This document shows, in pieces, positions 35,843 through 47,060 of a DNA stretch of 64,000 nucleotides. Each line of letters starts with the position of its first letter. Within the stretch, counting starts at the first letter, position 1. The notes under the pieces were generated by a model. The model did no database searches, was not told the origin of the DNA, and saw nothing but the letters and a program-made list of their open reading frames with translations. The position numbers and the translations under genes are program-made. Source of the stretch: Stenopsyche tienmushanensis (taxonomy: Eukaryota > Arthropoda > Insecta > Trichoptera > Stenopsychidae); assembly GCA_008973525.1 (NCBI GenBank), contig WACJ01000044.1, forward strand, positions 868,001 to 932,000. The letters run 5' to 3'.

Positions 35843-37377
35843 AGGCTGAACTTAATCCTAGAAGGGTCGAATCCGCTTTCAGATAATCAATTTGGATTCA
35901 GAGCTGGTAGGTCCACTTCCGACGCCATAAGAGCTGTACTTGACACTGCGGACAGCTGCATGCGCAAATATGCAATAGCCATATTCCTGGACTTCATGGG
36001 GGCGTTTGACCACGCATGGTGGGACAGGATTATCCTAAAACTCAAAAGAAGAGGAGTGCAGGCAAATCTAGTCAGTCTGATAAGAGACTATCTGAGCGAG
36101 AGATACATAATCACACAGGTGGGATGCCTGGCCCAGGAGAGGAAGCTTTCTATGGGCTGTCCGCAAGGGTCAGTACTGGGGCCCCTCTTGTGGAACATCC
36201 TGATGGACGATGTCCTGACGCTGCCACTTCCAGAGGAATGCAACCTGGTCGCCTACGCGGATGACCTTACACTAACCGTTTGCGGAGACTCGAGAAGAGA
36301 GGTTGAAAGTAAAGGCAACGAGGCAACTAGATTGCTAACGGAATGGTGTAAGGATAACAGATTGAGTTTCGCTCCCGGCAAGTCCACAGGACTATTACTT
36401 AAGGGGACCCTAAAAAACCGGCCGCCCCTGATACGTTTGGGAAACACTAGCATCAAATTTGTCGATAACGTGACCTATCTAGGGATAACTATATCCGAGC
36501 GCTGCAAGTTCGGGAAACACATTGTCGACGCTACGGCTCGTGCCGCGGGTGTTTTCGGAAAAATCTCTCGGTTGGGAGGTGCTGACTGGGGTATCACTGG
36601 CGAGAAATTACGTTCGGCCTATTTTGCTCTATATGTTAGCATTGCTACATATGGAGCGGGAGCATGGATCAACAGACTAGGCAAGAACGGGATTTACAAA
36701 ACTGTAAGGACGAAACTGAACTCTGAGCAACGTGCTCCGCTCCTACGTATTACCGGCGCCTACCGGACGGTCTCTACGGACTGTTTACCGGTGCTTGCGG
36801 GCGTACTTCCTCTGGATCTCCAACTGCAGGTCCATGCCGCAAGATACCTAAAAAAGGCAAGATCGGAGTTATTTGTAGGTGACGTGCAGCTCAGCGTGGA
36901 AGAACACTGCCAGATGGACAACGCCGCTCTGGAAAAATGGACTCTCGGGGCCGCATTTGAAGCCTGGGAGAGTAGATGGGCAGCCTCCAGGAACGGCCGT
37001 AGACTCACCCTGTTCCTTGGTTCGATAGCGCAGAGGTTTCGGTATCGCTGGTTCCTTCCGAATCATTTCACATCCCAGTTCTTGACCGGGCATGGCCGGG
37101 TCCCTTCAATGCCCACTTGCAGAAACGGGGTCTAGTTGATCAGCCGGTGTGTCCATGTAACCACCCAAACATGGACGCAGACCATATCCTATGGATGTGT
37201 GTCGGCATGGCGACCGAGAGAGAGGAACTCCTGCGCCGTATCCAGGGTCCGCATCTCGGACCTGTAGGACACAGAGATTTGGTAGCCTGTCCCCGCGCCT
37301 TCAGCGCCTTCAACTCCTTTTGTCGAAGTTTTGGAGCCAAATGTGAAGTTGGCGGCTACTATAGCACCCGCCCATAG
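35843..37377 (+). pseudogene. Reverse transcriptase (ORF2 C-terminal portion), one frameshift
   Basis: ORF2 reverse transcriptase copies element RNA onto nicked chromosomal DNA. The open frame runs from 35843 with no start codon of its own, because the element is 5' truncated; the first ATG is at 35960. In order it shows NQFGFRAGRSTSDAI; motif A with its aspartate in FLDFMGAFD; motif B, GCPQGSVLGPLLWN; and the catalytic YADDL at about 36254. All three catalytic aspartates are present. The thumb and connection region follows. The frame ends at TAG 37133-37135, but the family-typical continuation lies in another frame from about 37105. There LQKRGLVDQPVCPC leads into a CPC...H....C zinc-knuckle-like motif and ends at TAG 37375-37377. 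A single-base indel around 37098-37108 therefore broke the gene. About 430 codons remain before the break. Confidence 0.85.
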
Positions 37378-37723
37378 TAACATCGCGGTATAAAAAACAG
37401 ATGGCCTCACTATCTGCTAGAGCCAGTAGTTATAGAATCATTTAATTTCGAATCTTAATTACAATCGTATATCCGATTTGTACTGCAATGGCAGTACAAT
37501 CAATTTCTTTTATTTTTGACCATTTTAATATAATGGGCACGCGTTAACTCCCAAGCACCAAATGGAGCGGGAGATGTCCTCTCGGGGACAGCTAGATCTT
37601 CATAGCTTCACGAAAATGATCGACTTACGTCGATCTGTGTTGCTAGTAAGTTAATACGTGTGTCGCTAAGGGCCGATTTTTTTTCTCGAGCTCGGGTCGA
37701 CACGTGGATTCAGTGACCTAACC
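37378..37723 (+). other. 3' untranslated region of the retrotransposon
   Basis: It is non-coding and has no poly(A) tail. It ends in CCTAACC, directly abutting the TAACC that begins the target duplication, so the junction reads ACCTAACCTAACC. Confidence 0.7.
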
Positions 37724-37733
37724 TAACCTTTCT
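37724..37733. repeat. Target-site duplication, right copy (TAACCTTTCT)
   Basis: It is identical to 35828-35837 and immediately followed by CTATCGGTGATG of the interrupted hAT element. Confidence 0.85.
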
Positions 37734-37975
37734 CTATCGGTGATGTATTTACTACACCTCAACTCTAATAATGGGAATATCGATATAAAATATAATAGAT
37801 ACGGGGTTCAAAATTTTTGTATCCCTCCATAATATAATTACGAATCACATCAAAGTATTATAGTACATAAGTATTCATCTGCAGCGACGGAAATAAATAA
37901 TTTGTCGGGAAATACGGAATTTTGCTAATTTTAGTCCGTGTCTCAGCAGAAAGGAATTTTATCAGCCACATAGAT

Positions 37976-38260
37976 GGTATTATATGAAAATGGGGGCTAA
38001 CGCGGTCATCAACTCGAACTAATGTCTGTCTGATGACATTTAAATGCTAGAGATGAGAAAACTGAAAAAAACTGCATAAATATGGCTCGAGTAGAAATGC
38101 ATTTAAAATTGTTTTTTGATTCTAAGCCGATTGTGTTATTTTAACAGCGTCATCTTCCCGTGGCGTTGTGGACACATTGTACCTGCAATACCGGCTGATT
38201 ATTTTTTGTGCCATTGGGTGATTGGGTGGTGACGCACAGGAGGTGGGAGTCGGGAAGAGG
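37976..38260. other. Unique sequence between the hAT copy and the LTR-like block
   Basis: No gene and no recognisable repeat. Confidence 0.45.
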
Positions 38261-38475
38261 CGTCAGTTAGCCTTGGCTGCGGAAGGACGTCCTTCCTGCA
38301 GCCAGATCTTTTTCTCGTGTTAAATAAAGAGTTATCTAGAGAAGAGAGTTATTCTGTCCGACGCCTGTCCACCCCTATCTATCCATCCGGCTACATCATG
38401 ATCCGACAGAAGAACGCAGCCATCCCGACGAGCACATGGGAGCGAAGCGCCTCCCGGGGACTCTGCTCCGAGAGT
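38261..38475 (+). repeat. LTR/leader-like repeat family H, copy 1
   Basis: The segment aligns end to end with 53887-54105. Shared strings include AGCCTTGG.TGCGG, a hairpin (GGAAGGAC/GTCCTTCC, 38281-38296), CAGATC, an AATAAA-like signal, TCCGA.AG.AGAACG and CGACGAGCAC. The opening, the poly(A)-like signal and the leader-like tail suggest an LTR-retrotransposon LTR plus leader. Paired LTRs and a primer-binding site were not established. Confidence 0.45.
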
Positions 38476-41400
38476 GATGAGACTATGAAGAACATTTTAT
38501 ATAATATTAACATGTAATGTTTTTGGTCATCATTATATCGATGAATGTATCAATTATCTAAGCTAATTCTATGTTTTGTATCATACAGATTTTATTAAGG
38601 GAAGGATGACCATATTGCATATTGAGGTTGGTAACATTGAATTTCTGCTAATATTTCTAATAGTTATATTTATAGGTGCAGACCAAAACTTTCTCTATTG
38701 CCCAATGCTTCTTTTATAATAACAGCATCAAGTCTCGTAATAATTCAGCGATCTATTTTTGCGGAACTGGAGGACGCAGAAAATTAGAGTTTCATAATAC
38801 ATCTTTAATCGTCTCGGTAATTATCATGGAGGTATGTCTCAACCTGCTTATTAAGAGAAATAACGACATGTAAAAAACATTTTTACAAGCGTATAACGAC
38901 GTCGATTATTGCGAATGACATTCATGCATAAAAACATACAGCATAATGACATCTCGGAATTTCTTCAGTGCTTGTACGAACCCCAAAAAATGATCATTCG
39001 ACTGTAATACGTAGCTAAAAATCGTTTGATTCCCATTGTAATTTTCAGAGCAAATAGTAACTCGTGGAGTTCAATTGAATTTTTTCATATGGAAAAAAGA
39101 GGAATAGTTCGAATCGTGACAAAGGAAATATTGGATACAATAGATTTGGGTACCGATGGTACTTTATTATTCATAATAGGAAACTATACTGCGGACAAAT
39201 TGAGTTTTTAATTAAATGTCATATTGCATCGCATAAAAGATCTCTTTATCGACGTTACAAATTACATTACAAAAATGGTATTCAATTTACCCAAATTTAA
39301 TGTACAACTATGGCGACGTGACTAAAGTCAATAATTGCCAAGCAGCCCACAAAAGATAACGCTATAACTATTCGACGTAGACGTAGAACTTCTTTTGCGT
39401 GACTGAGGTCGAAACATCTCTGTCTGGGATCTAAGACGAAAATAAAATTTATTCCACAGATCTTCATCAATTCCTCAATAACTCCAGTATCTCTCATTTT
39501 TAATTCGACGACTGCGAAAATAATTAGAATAGGGTCTGCTGTGAAATCGTTGCCAAAAAAGTTTGTTCTCATGAATTGGCAGCTATTCCTTTTTTATCAT
39601 CCAGATATCATCTCTTATTAAATTCCGGAAATAAAATTTCATTAAAGCCAATTGCGGAAATATTAATTGAATTCTTCCCGTTTAAAATAAAAGTGGTAGA
39701 TATAACACAATCCAGCCGTAAATTAATTACAGCAAATTTTTCTGGTGATCTCAATAATTCGATCAATTTAATAAAATGTCCTTTTATATAAAGGCTTTAT
39801 TTTTATTTAAAATATTTATTTTCAAAAGGATGTCATTGATGGTCATTCATCCATTAAGGACAGGCGCAAAAAATTGAGTTGGAAGCCAAAAGCAAAAATA
39901 AAACACAATATATTAATTTTATATTTCAGATAGATACGCTCATTGATACGATCAAAAGCATTTTATAAGATTTCCTATTTGGTCAGACATTCTTATTTTC
40001 GGAGCTTTCTTCAGCAGTATCTACAGTTCATCTACTCTTTTCAATAAATCCGATTATGATTTTAATTATCAATATGTTAGAAAAAACCGGGTATTCTTCT
40101 AAAATACGAGGCAGAAATCACAATGAGAGTAAGATTGTAAAAATGGACCCGGGGCGGTAAGAGGGTTGATAGAGTTTGATTATTAAAACTAACCTGTATG
40201 GTAGGATGATCGCGCATTTGCGAGCGAATTCCAGTGATTTAAAAAAAGCACTCTTGTACGTTGAAGATATAATCAAAATATTTTACAGAAAATCGTAGGA
40301 TGTATTTTTCCTTCGACAAAGCATTATTATTATCTATATTTACAACTCGAAGTATATAAGCCAAAATTTATCGTATTTTTCTGATGTAAAGGTTTTATGC
40401 ATGGATGCACTTTCTGTAGTGCGATATTTTGCCATTGGCTGGAAAGAATTTAATTCCCGAATCGTGAATCATCCAGAAATATATCATTGAGGTGCATTTT
40501 GTTGCGCAGCGAACTTTTGCGATTGCTTATCATCTCTGCGACGATAAGAGCGATGCAGTTCTGCGGAAACAGGGCCACTGATTTAAAATTGAAACTATAC
40601 ACCGGGGTTGCTGCATCTGATAATTGGAACAGGGATGCTGTGTTCAGATGCAAAATGAGACAAAACAATACATCCCGTGTCGATTGTTCACGACGAGAGA
40701 ACAAATTCTTCTGTGCCCACTACGTGCATTACAGCTTTTCACTGCGAACAAAACGTCCTCATTTTCACGCTTTTTGCTTTACGCATACATTTTTTCCGAT
40801 GAAAATAATGATTGCAAAGAAAACTCTTCGATGAAAAAAATTACAATGATATATAAAAATACTGCATGTATTTTTTATGCAATATTTTAATACTTGAAAC
40901 ATGTGCAACACACCAAAATAAAAGATCATCGAACGTTTATAAATATGGTATTTTTATGAATATATTTTTTCAAATATATTCACTCATATATATTACTTTA
41001 TCAATTGTGTCAGTGCTTAAAAAATTAAAAGCAATATAGCAGTTAATTTTTTTTTGGCACAGGATATTATTGCTTTTGAAATAAAATCAGATTTGACCTC
41101 ATCAGATATCAAAAGATGCCAAATATAAAGCGAATGAATGTCTATAAAATTCAATTTAAGTGCAATAACTATACTTTTTATTTAGTATAGCTGTAGACGG
41201 AAAACTTGATAACATTAGTTAAAGGAAAACGTATAAAAGAACACACCCAATTTTTCCATAAAGTCCAAAGTTTTCATCAAAGGCGCATTTATATTTGAAA
41301 TCAAAATTACTCAACGTTTTCTAATTGGATCGGACATCAAAGCATTGCAAAATTATCACATACATTTGAAACGCCATTGATCATAATTTAAAACGATTTA

Positions 41401-41539
41401 AAATTTAATATTAAGGTGGACAGAATGAGGATGAGAAAGAAAATCCATTAATTTTTTCATCGGATAGAAATTACTAGAAGTGGATAGTTTTATGATAAAT
41501 ATCTTGAAAGGAAACACCTATTTATACATTTAAACTGCT
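38476..41539. other. Mostly unique sequence; weak exon candidates only
   Basis: 38676-38831 (plus) is open between an AG (TTTATAG) and a GAG|GTATGT donor, and 39048-39211 (plus) is open after TTTTCAG, but the phases do not join. 39572-39297 on the minus strand is a 91-codon ATG-to-stop frame without a recognised motif. None reaches the level of a gene call. 40450-40890 is GC-balanced with overlapping frames on both strands. Confidence 0.4.
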
Positions 41540-41868
41540 CTACAAAACATAACTGGGGGATAGGTATCATTATTTTTAAAAATCGCATAACTTCAAATCA
41601 ATGTGATAGAATGTATCAAAAATCGCATAAAAAAAGTTAATAAAAAAGTCTTATGGGAAATTAGGCATTTGTGGACAACAAGGAAGATAATTCAAGAACA
41701 GTAAAAAAGAATTCTAAATTTTACACATATGATTTGTTTTGCAACGTACTCCTGCGGTGCCGACAAACACTCGTCAAATGTCTAAATTTTAGATTTTTTT
41801 ATGCGCATTCGCATAAAAAAAGATTGAACTTCAAAATCGCATAAAAAAGATCCGCATAAAAACAAGTG
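41540..41868. mobile_element. Pogo-like miniature element, subfamily 2, left-truncated
   Basis: AACTGGGGGATAGGT...ATCGCATAACTTCAAATCAA matches 31705-31775, and the right part contains ATGCGCATTCGCATAAAAAA. The right end ACAAGTG is followed by TA at 41869-41870. The left terminus is missing. Confidence 0.6.
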
Positions 41869-42012
41869 TATATGACATTTATATCATTCTTATGCAGATT
41901 TGTTTTAGATGTGTTCGTCTGATAATACTATAATATTAACTGTTTGTTCATCTTGTTAAAGTCAAAAAACGAATGACCGCTAGGATCTTGCATGGACGTG
42001 AGGCGGCGGGAG

Positions 42013-42200
42013 CGTACGACGACCTCTCCATCGGAAGAATTTACTGTGACTGAACAAAATGGTCGACAAACACGCGGGACCAAATAAACTGACCGTTAGG
42101 ATCACATTTACGTGCCAGGTGTGCCAAATTTGAAACAAAAATATTACTCCGACCTCAGGAACTTTACTTTCTAGATGACTCTCGTTTATTTTCTAGATTA
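42013..42200 (+). repeat. Repeat family I, copy 1 (coding-like fragment)
   Basis: 42013-42062 aligns without gaps to 44561-44610, and 42155-42190 aligns to about 44640-44675. Both copies share one open frame (RTTTSPSEEFTVTEQNG here, RATTASLEEFTVTERNG there). This suggests a piece of a transposable-element protein, but the family was not identified. Confidence 0.5.
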
Positions 42201-42377
42201 GCAGTTCTTAAAAGTATGTAGTTTTTTGTTTTTTAGTGGACCTTATTCCATCCCAATATTTTACGTCGATCTAGACAATTAATTTTTCAAATAAACAAAA
42301 ACTTTTCTTAGTCAAATATTGATCGAAACAGATCTTCTTATAATGTTTTCTGTAAATAATAGATAAATGTTTTTTTC

Positions 42378-42710
42378 ATATCGATATTCCCATTATTAGA
42401 GTCGAGGTGTAGTAAATACATCACCGGTAGGGAAAGGTTAATATAGCAATTTGAAAAACATATGTACTGTATATATATAATACATAGATTAGACAGTTAT
42501 TGCCCCTAGGCGTCGCCTAAGCTCGCCAATTACTAGTTACGCCACTGTTTCCAAGCGTCGATATTTCAGAGGGAATGTTTGGATTTAGTAGCCTTCATTA
42601 TGCTGGTGAGGTGTGCGATTTCTGTTAGATAAAAATTTCAATCACGAATTTTTCAGGTTTACGTTTACTAATCCTGGGATTCATGAGTACTTAAAACTGT
42701 CGGAGATCCT
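42378..42710 (-). mobile_element. hAT element fragment, copy 3
   Basis: It corresponds to about 15285-15610 of the 14893-15629 element in the same orientation, including GAGTCGAGGTGTAGTAAATA and CAGTTATTGCCCCTAGGCGT. It stops at CGGAGATCCT, just short of the outer tip. It preserves the site into which the R1-clade element inserted in the 35-38 kb copy. Confidence 0.7.
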
Positions 42711-44560
42711 AAAAATAGCTAGGAGCAGAAACCTATCGAAAAATATCCAAGCTTGATTGATTGAAATATAGCCGAATTTCATCATAATGCATTTACCCAT
42801 ACATCCAGGAATTAAATTGGAATATTTTGTCACATCCACGATACGATTAGATACATTTAGATTATCAGGTTATTCGAGTTTTTTCAATATTTCAACCGAA
42901 ATAGTTTGATCAAAGTATAATCAAGACCACCAGGGAAGGATCATCATGTTTAAATATTTATCACATGGAAATTCCGTGCGGTAAACAGATTAATTAAATT
43001 AGGTTTGGGCTGTCTTATCTCAAAAAACCGGAATGCAATGCATTAAGAATTAGGTGATGGAGTGCTCAGTTTGCATGTAATCTATGGAATATGTTTACGT
43101 CACATATTTTGCTGATTGTTGCGGTCTGCCTAATGTATTCGAATTTAAAATAAGCCCTACATTTGAGGCAAAACGAAAAAAATGTTATCGTTTATGCACG
43201 TACACGTTGTCCAAATTATATTAATGGTTGAGCAGCGCCCAAAGTAGGCCAAAAACTTCATGCTGAAAATTTTTCTGACCCATTTAAAACACCAAAGCGG
43301 AGGAGCTAAAAGTAGTTCGTGACTTTATGATAAGTAAATGCAAGTTGATAAATGGTTTCCGCAGAGCGCTGTGAGATTTTAATAAAGAAGAATGGATGTG
43401 TAAGTCCGTCGGGCTGAAGATGCCCGAAGCAGATAGTACGCAAATACGGCGCAGGGGTATTTATTTAGGATTTATCCCTGGGATAATTCGGGAGGCGTTT
43501 ATCAGTTTGCATTTGTAATGCAGGCACGCGTTTGTCTCCCAGATTGCCATTTTGAAGTTCATGTTATCCTGGGAAAAAGTTGCGGAAGACGTGCTAAGAG
43601 ACCCCAACTCGGAAGATTAGCGTCCTCCAAACCGCCGAAAGCACCGGAAGTTTCTCTTTGACTGTGATCAGATAACACATTCTTTGCGCGACTCCGCGTC
43701 GCGATTCCGACCCCAAAAAAGCTTGTATTTCAAAATAAATTATTAAACTTTGAGGTCGGAAGTTCAACAGTTCGGGCGAGCTTGTCAAAGTGATGTACTG
43801 TGACATTTTTTGCTGCTAGTTTATTTTCGTGACGTACCACACATACAAAATGTCCCACAAATTTTAAGGCTCACGGCTGTTCGCGAATATGCAAAGCTTT
43901 GTATTTTGTTGAAGTAGCTTTCTGTAAAATAAAAAAAAAAATCTGTGGATTTTAATTTTTTCAAACTAGGAAAGCTCTCATGAATTTAGTTCATGAAAAA
44001 TTAACAAATAAGAATCCTATAATTTCAGAGCATTCGAGACATGCCTCATTTCATTCGAAGCATTTCTAACAAATAACGAATGCCGAGTGAAAAATGGCTG
44101 CGGGCAAAATTTTGTTTATATGCTTTTTGTCAGTTTGAGGGCAGGGCTACCCGTCTCACATTATAATATATGTATTAATTATAATATATACGATTACAAA
44201 TGTATACTATTCTTTGATTAACGTAACTATCTAACGTATGCTTTCGATTTGATGCTTTAAATATTAGCAATGTTTAATTAACTTTGGTGTTTCAATTTTA
44301 TTTTGGGATGTATTGGTCAAAATATTTTGTAAAAAGATTGTTCTCATTAGTATCCAAATACTGTTCTATTTGATCCAAAAATTCACGCACTCCGATGTGA
44401 GAATTTTGGGAATCCAACTTCTTGTAACCAGGTTTATTCTACACGATATCACCAAGAAGACTTCGAGAAATGTCGGGAAATTCTTCGAGAAGATAGTCAA
44501 GTGTCATACAGTAAATCAATGATGGTCTTCCACTCCTTGCTTCGTCATGAGTATCAGCAT
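42711..44560. other. Unique sequence, no gene seen
   Basis: 43200-44130 is GC-balanced and repeat-free, and the open frames there lack motifs. 44155-44190 has a short tandem ATTATAATATAT pattern. Confidence 0.45.
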
Positions 44561-44680
44561 CGTGCGACGACTGCATCATTGGAAGAATTTACTGTGACTG
44601 AACGGAATGGAAAAATAAGTTTCCAGGTCTCAAGAGCCCTTGTAACCTTACTTTCTAAATGGCCCTCATCTAATCAGCCG
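44561..44680 (+). repeat. Repeat family I, copy 2
   Basis: See the copy at 42013-42200. Here the two homologous blocks are closer together, separated by about 30 bp instead of about 90, so one copy carries a deletion or the other an insertion. Confidence 0.5.
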
Positions 44681-45089
44681 ATTTTGATTTATTCATATTG
44701 ATATTTACTTAGTATTATTTAAAGCTTGAGGATATTTAGATAGAATCAGGATTGATTTAACTGTACGTTTATCAGAATTTATGAATTGTATGATTAATCG
44801 GTTTATTTAAGTCAATGTCGAGCAATAAAAGTTAAAAATGACTGGAATAAAAATATTTTGAAAGGACTCAATCATCCTTATTTATTTCCATATCCAGCAT
44901 AGCAACTAAAATTAATGTTAAATTAAGATAAACCTAGCATTCAGATTTTTTAAAAAATAATAAGGCCATGGTACATATGGTGTATCATCAGGTCATTGTA
45001 GTGTTGATCGAATATATTTATATTTTCAATTTTTATCAATTAAGCCTTTGATTAGTGAAGTAAATTTAGATTGAGCTAAACGTAAATGC
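44681..45089. other. AT-rich sequence, nothing identified
   Basis: No repeat, gene or border motif was seen. Confidence 0.45.
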
Positions 45090-45290
45090 AATATTCCCAT
45101 GTCCACCACTTATCGTCCACGCAAAACATTTCTCTCTCAGGACCGTGCAGTGCGAATCAAGTTTGTATATCGATAAATGAACCCTAATACTGTTGATAGC
45201 ACACGAGTGAGTTTTAAGACTTTTAGAGAATGTTCTTTCTGCATCACTCGAATCAGTTCGCAGCATATGCGGGATTCCTCATGAACGGAT
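45090..45290 (-). repeat. Dispersed repeat family G, blocks a-b, reversed
   Basis: Read on the minus strand: TTCATGAGGAATCCCGCATA, TTCGAGTGATGCAGAAAG, then GTGCTATCAACAGTATTAGG and GACGATAAGTGGTGGACATG. It joins block a directly to block b and lacks block c. The overlapping minus-strand open frame is not conserved in other copies. Confidence 0.55.
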
Positions 45291-46361
45291 TAATGTCATG
45301 TGAAACTGAAATATCTATACTAATAATGTTAAGTTTTTAAATCCCTTTGACGCTTAATAATTCAACAGGAAATCTACCACACATAGGGGTTTATACCCGA
45401 ACATAAATGATGTGCATGTACTTCCTGACACTGAAAGTATCTTACAACCACTGAACCTAGGAACTATAGCCGCATTCAAAGTCTATTATTTACAATTTGC
45501 TGGAGCATTTATGGAGCTGGAATACCATCTTTCATGGCATTAACATCCCACTCATAATGTCACTACAGTGTATGGAACATAGAAAAAAAATTAAAAACAA
45601 AACCAAATACTACAATACATATTAATAATAAAAGTAAAACATATTTATTATTAATCATTTGCGATTCTAACATTGTTTCAAATATCATATAAATTTGAGA
45701 GATCTATCTCCAGAAGTGACCCTAAGCATTCGAAGAAAGATCGCCAGTTGACAGGACTAAGGCACTTATCAAAGGGTCGAGTGACAGCTATCAGGCAAGA
45801 CGGGGATTGCAATGAGGGACAGTAGATTGATTACATCAAATTGGGTATATACTTGTAGTTTGGGCCGAATTCAATTTGAAGTGACCAGAACAATATAAAC
45901 TAGGTCCAATTAAAGTGTGTTTATTCAACATAACAAGATGATGCGGCGTTTCGGAGCCGCTTTCAGGGGGACCGAACTATTTTTCAAATTTCACTTCGGG
46001 GCTGCATTTGATCGATGTCATTTGCAATTCGATAGGTGATTGATGCAGAATGTGAGCTGCAAAGTGTGGGGGATTTTTTAAAATGTTTTTTCGGTCACAA
46101 TGTAGGCGAATTCGTGCGAATGAATTTGCGTGAACGAGGCGAACGTGTGAAACGCGAAGTTTCATAATAAGGTGGCGCTCTTTAATAACTAATTTAGACG
46201 TACGTATTGTTGCAATGGCATGAATTTACTCTTGTAAGTTCACGTAATTGTCTGCCTTATTAGGGTTAATTAGTATTTAAAATTGAACATTGGATTGGAT
46301 AATGATATAGATAAAAAAGCACAAATTCCGTCAAATTAATTCGTTTGGGGAGTCCATAAGA
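45291..46361. other. Unique sequence, no gene seen
   Basis: 45900-46170 is GC-balanced without a repeat. No element borders were recognised. Confidence 0.45.
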
Positions 46362-46650
46362 CATCACTCAATAAGTTCGTAGGATGATTTTGTCTTCCGT
46401 ATTTTGAGATGCATAGCGTATTTTATTCATAAATTACCTTAAAATGGAAGAATAATTAATAACGAATATCATATGTTGTTATTGGTGCGTTTTAAGTAAA
46501 AAATTGCTGAACAATATTATATTTTATATTAAATGCCATAAAATATTCTTTCAAATACAAAAATAATGTTTTATTTATATTTAAAAATTGAGCGTCTTTA
46601 TTGAATGATTCTGTATAAAATATGTCATCCTACGATCTTATTGATGTGAT
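46362..46650. mobile_element. Miniature inverted-repeat element (family E), complete
   Basis: Left terminus TCAATAAGTTCGTAGGATGA and right terminus, read inward, TCAATAAGATCGTAGGATGA: 19 of 20 bases match, each preceded by a CATCAC/ATCACA variant. The element is about 285 bp and non-coding. Its inner part matches 59085-59205, and isolated termini occur at 56114-56138 and 50945-50962. The target duplication is not clear, so the superfamily is undecided; Tc1/mariner is the most likely. Confidence 0.65.
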
Positions 46651-46699
46651 ATTTTGCGTTTATTATATTTATGTTGGAATTTTGAAGTAAGTTTCGATT

Positions 46700-47060
46700 A
46701 AAAGTTATTGCTGATATCTTTTGCGATTGATCAGCTCGAAGAAGTACATCCGTCGGAGGCTCCTCGGGGGTTTGGCCGCGTCTGATCAGTGGCCGTTCCG
46801 CGCTGCATAATCCAGTCAGAAGTTCCACCCCCAAGTTCTGACTGCCACTAAGGGGTGGAAACATTATTCAAAATAGTGAGGAACGGAATAAATTGAATCT
46901 GTCGGTTAGTGCGGCGTGAAAACAAGCAAAATTGAAACAAACCAAATAGCGGGGCAGCATCGACGGGGCCCCCGCCGGGGCGTCGACCCTCCCGATCATT
47001 TCCCACGGGCAGGGGGCGCACAATTCCTGGTTTACCTATATCTCAACTCGTAATAATCTA
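46700..47060. other. GC-rich unique block with nested inverted repeats
   Basis: CAGTCAGAA...TTCTGACTG and TTCCACCCC...GGGGTGGAA overlap in the interval of about 46812-46861. A G/C run (GACGGGGCCCCCGCCGGGG) lies at about 46960-46980. The block stands out sharply from its AT-rich surroundings. No coding frame with a motif was seen. It may be a structured RNA segment, promoter or regulatory island; none of these is demonstrated. Confidence 0.35.

Larger units (their letters stand above)
35838..37723 (+). mobile_element. 5'-truncated R1-clade non-LTR retrotransposon
   Basis: The insert is 1,886 bp with an exact 10-bp target duplication. It contains the reverse-transcriptase palm and the C-terminal part of ORF2, then about 345 bp of 3' untranslated sequence ending GTGACCTAACC. 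ORF1, the endonuclease and the first reverse-transcriptase motifs are missing, as expected from incomplete target-primed reverse transcription. Assignment to the R1 clade rests on GCPQGSVLGPLLWN in the enzyme and the downstream C-x-C-x8-H-x4-C motif. The near-intact coding sequence makes this the youngest element in the window. Confidence 0.85.
35541..37975 (+). mobile_element. hAT element copy interrupted by an R1-clade retrotransposon
   Basis: 35541-35837 and 37734-37975 together correspond, in reverse orientation, to about 15115-15625 of the complete 14893-15629 element. The tip AGGGAATCCAATACCGGGAT lies at 35541. The 3' part stops near 37975, before the transposase C-terminal remnant. The two halves join seamlessly once the 35838-37723 insert and one copy of its 10-bp duplication are removed. 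Confidence 0.75.

Noticed and set aside
36253..37410. Minus-strand frames across the reverse-transcriptase region
   Set aside because: They are antisense shadows of the retrotransposon coding sequence.
35529..38581. TATGTTTTGTAT occurring at 35529-35540 and 38570-38581 as a possible long target duplication
   Set aside because: The length is wrong for hAT (8 bp), the right-hand site lacks an element end, and a low-complexity 12-mer can match by chance.
38676..39211. Two plus-strand open segments with AG acceptors and a GTATGT donor
   Set aside because: The reading phases do not join (a stop arises at the junction) and no protein motif supports them.
39297..39572. ATG-to-stop 91-codon frame on the minus strand with hydrophobic C-terminus
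   Set aside because: No recognised family. About a dozen or more frames of this length are expected by chance. No flanking gene structure.
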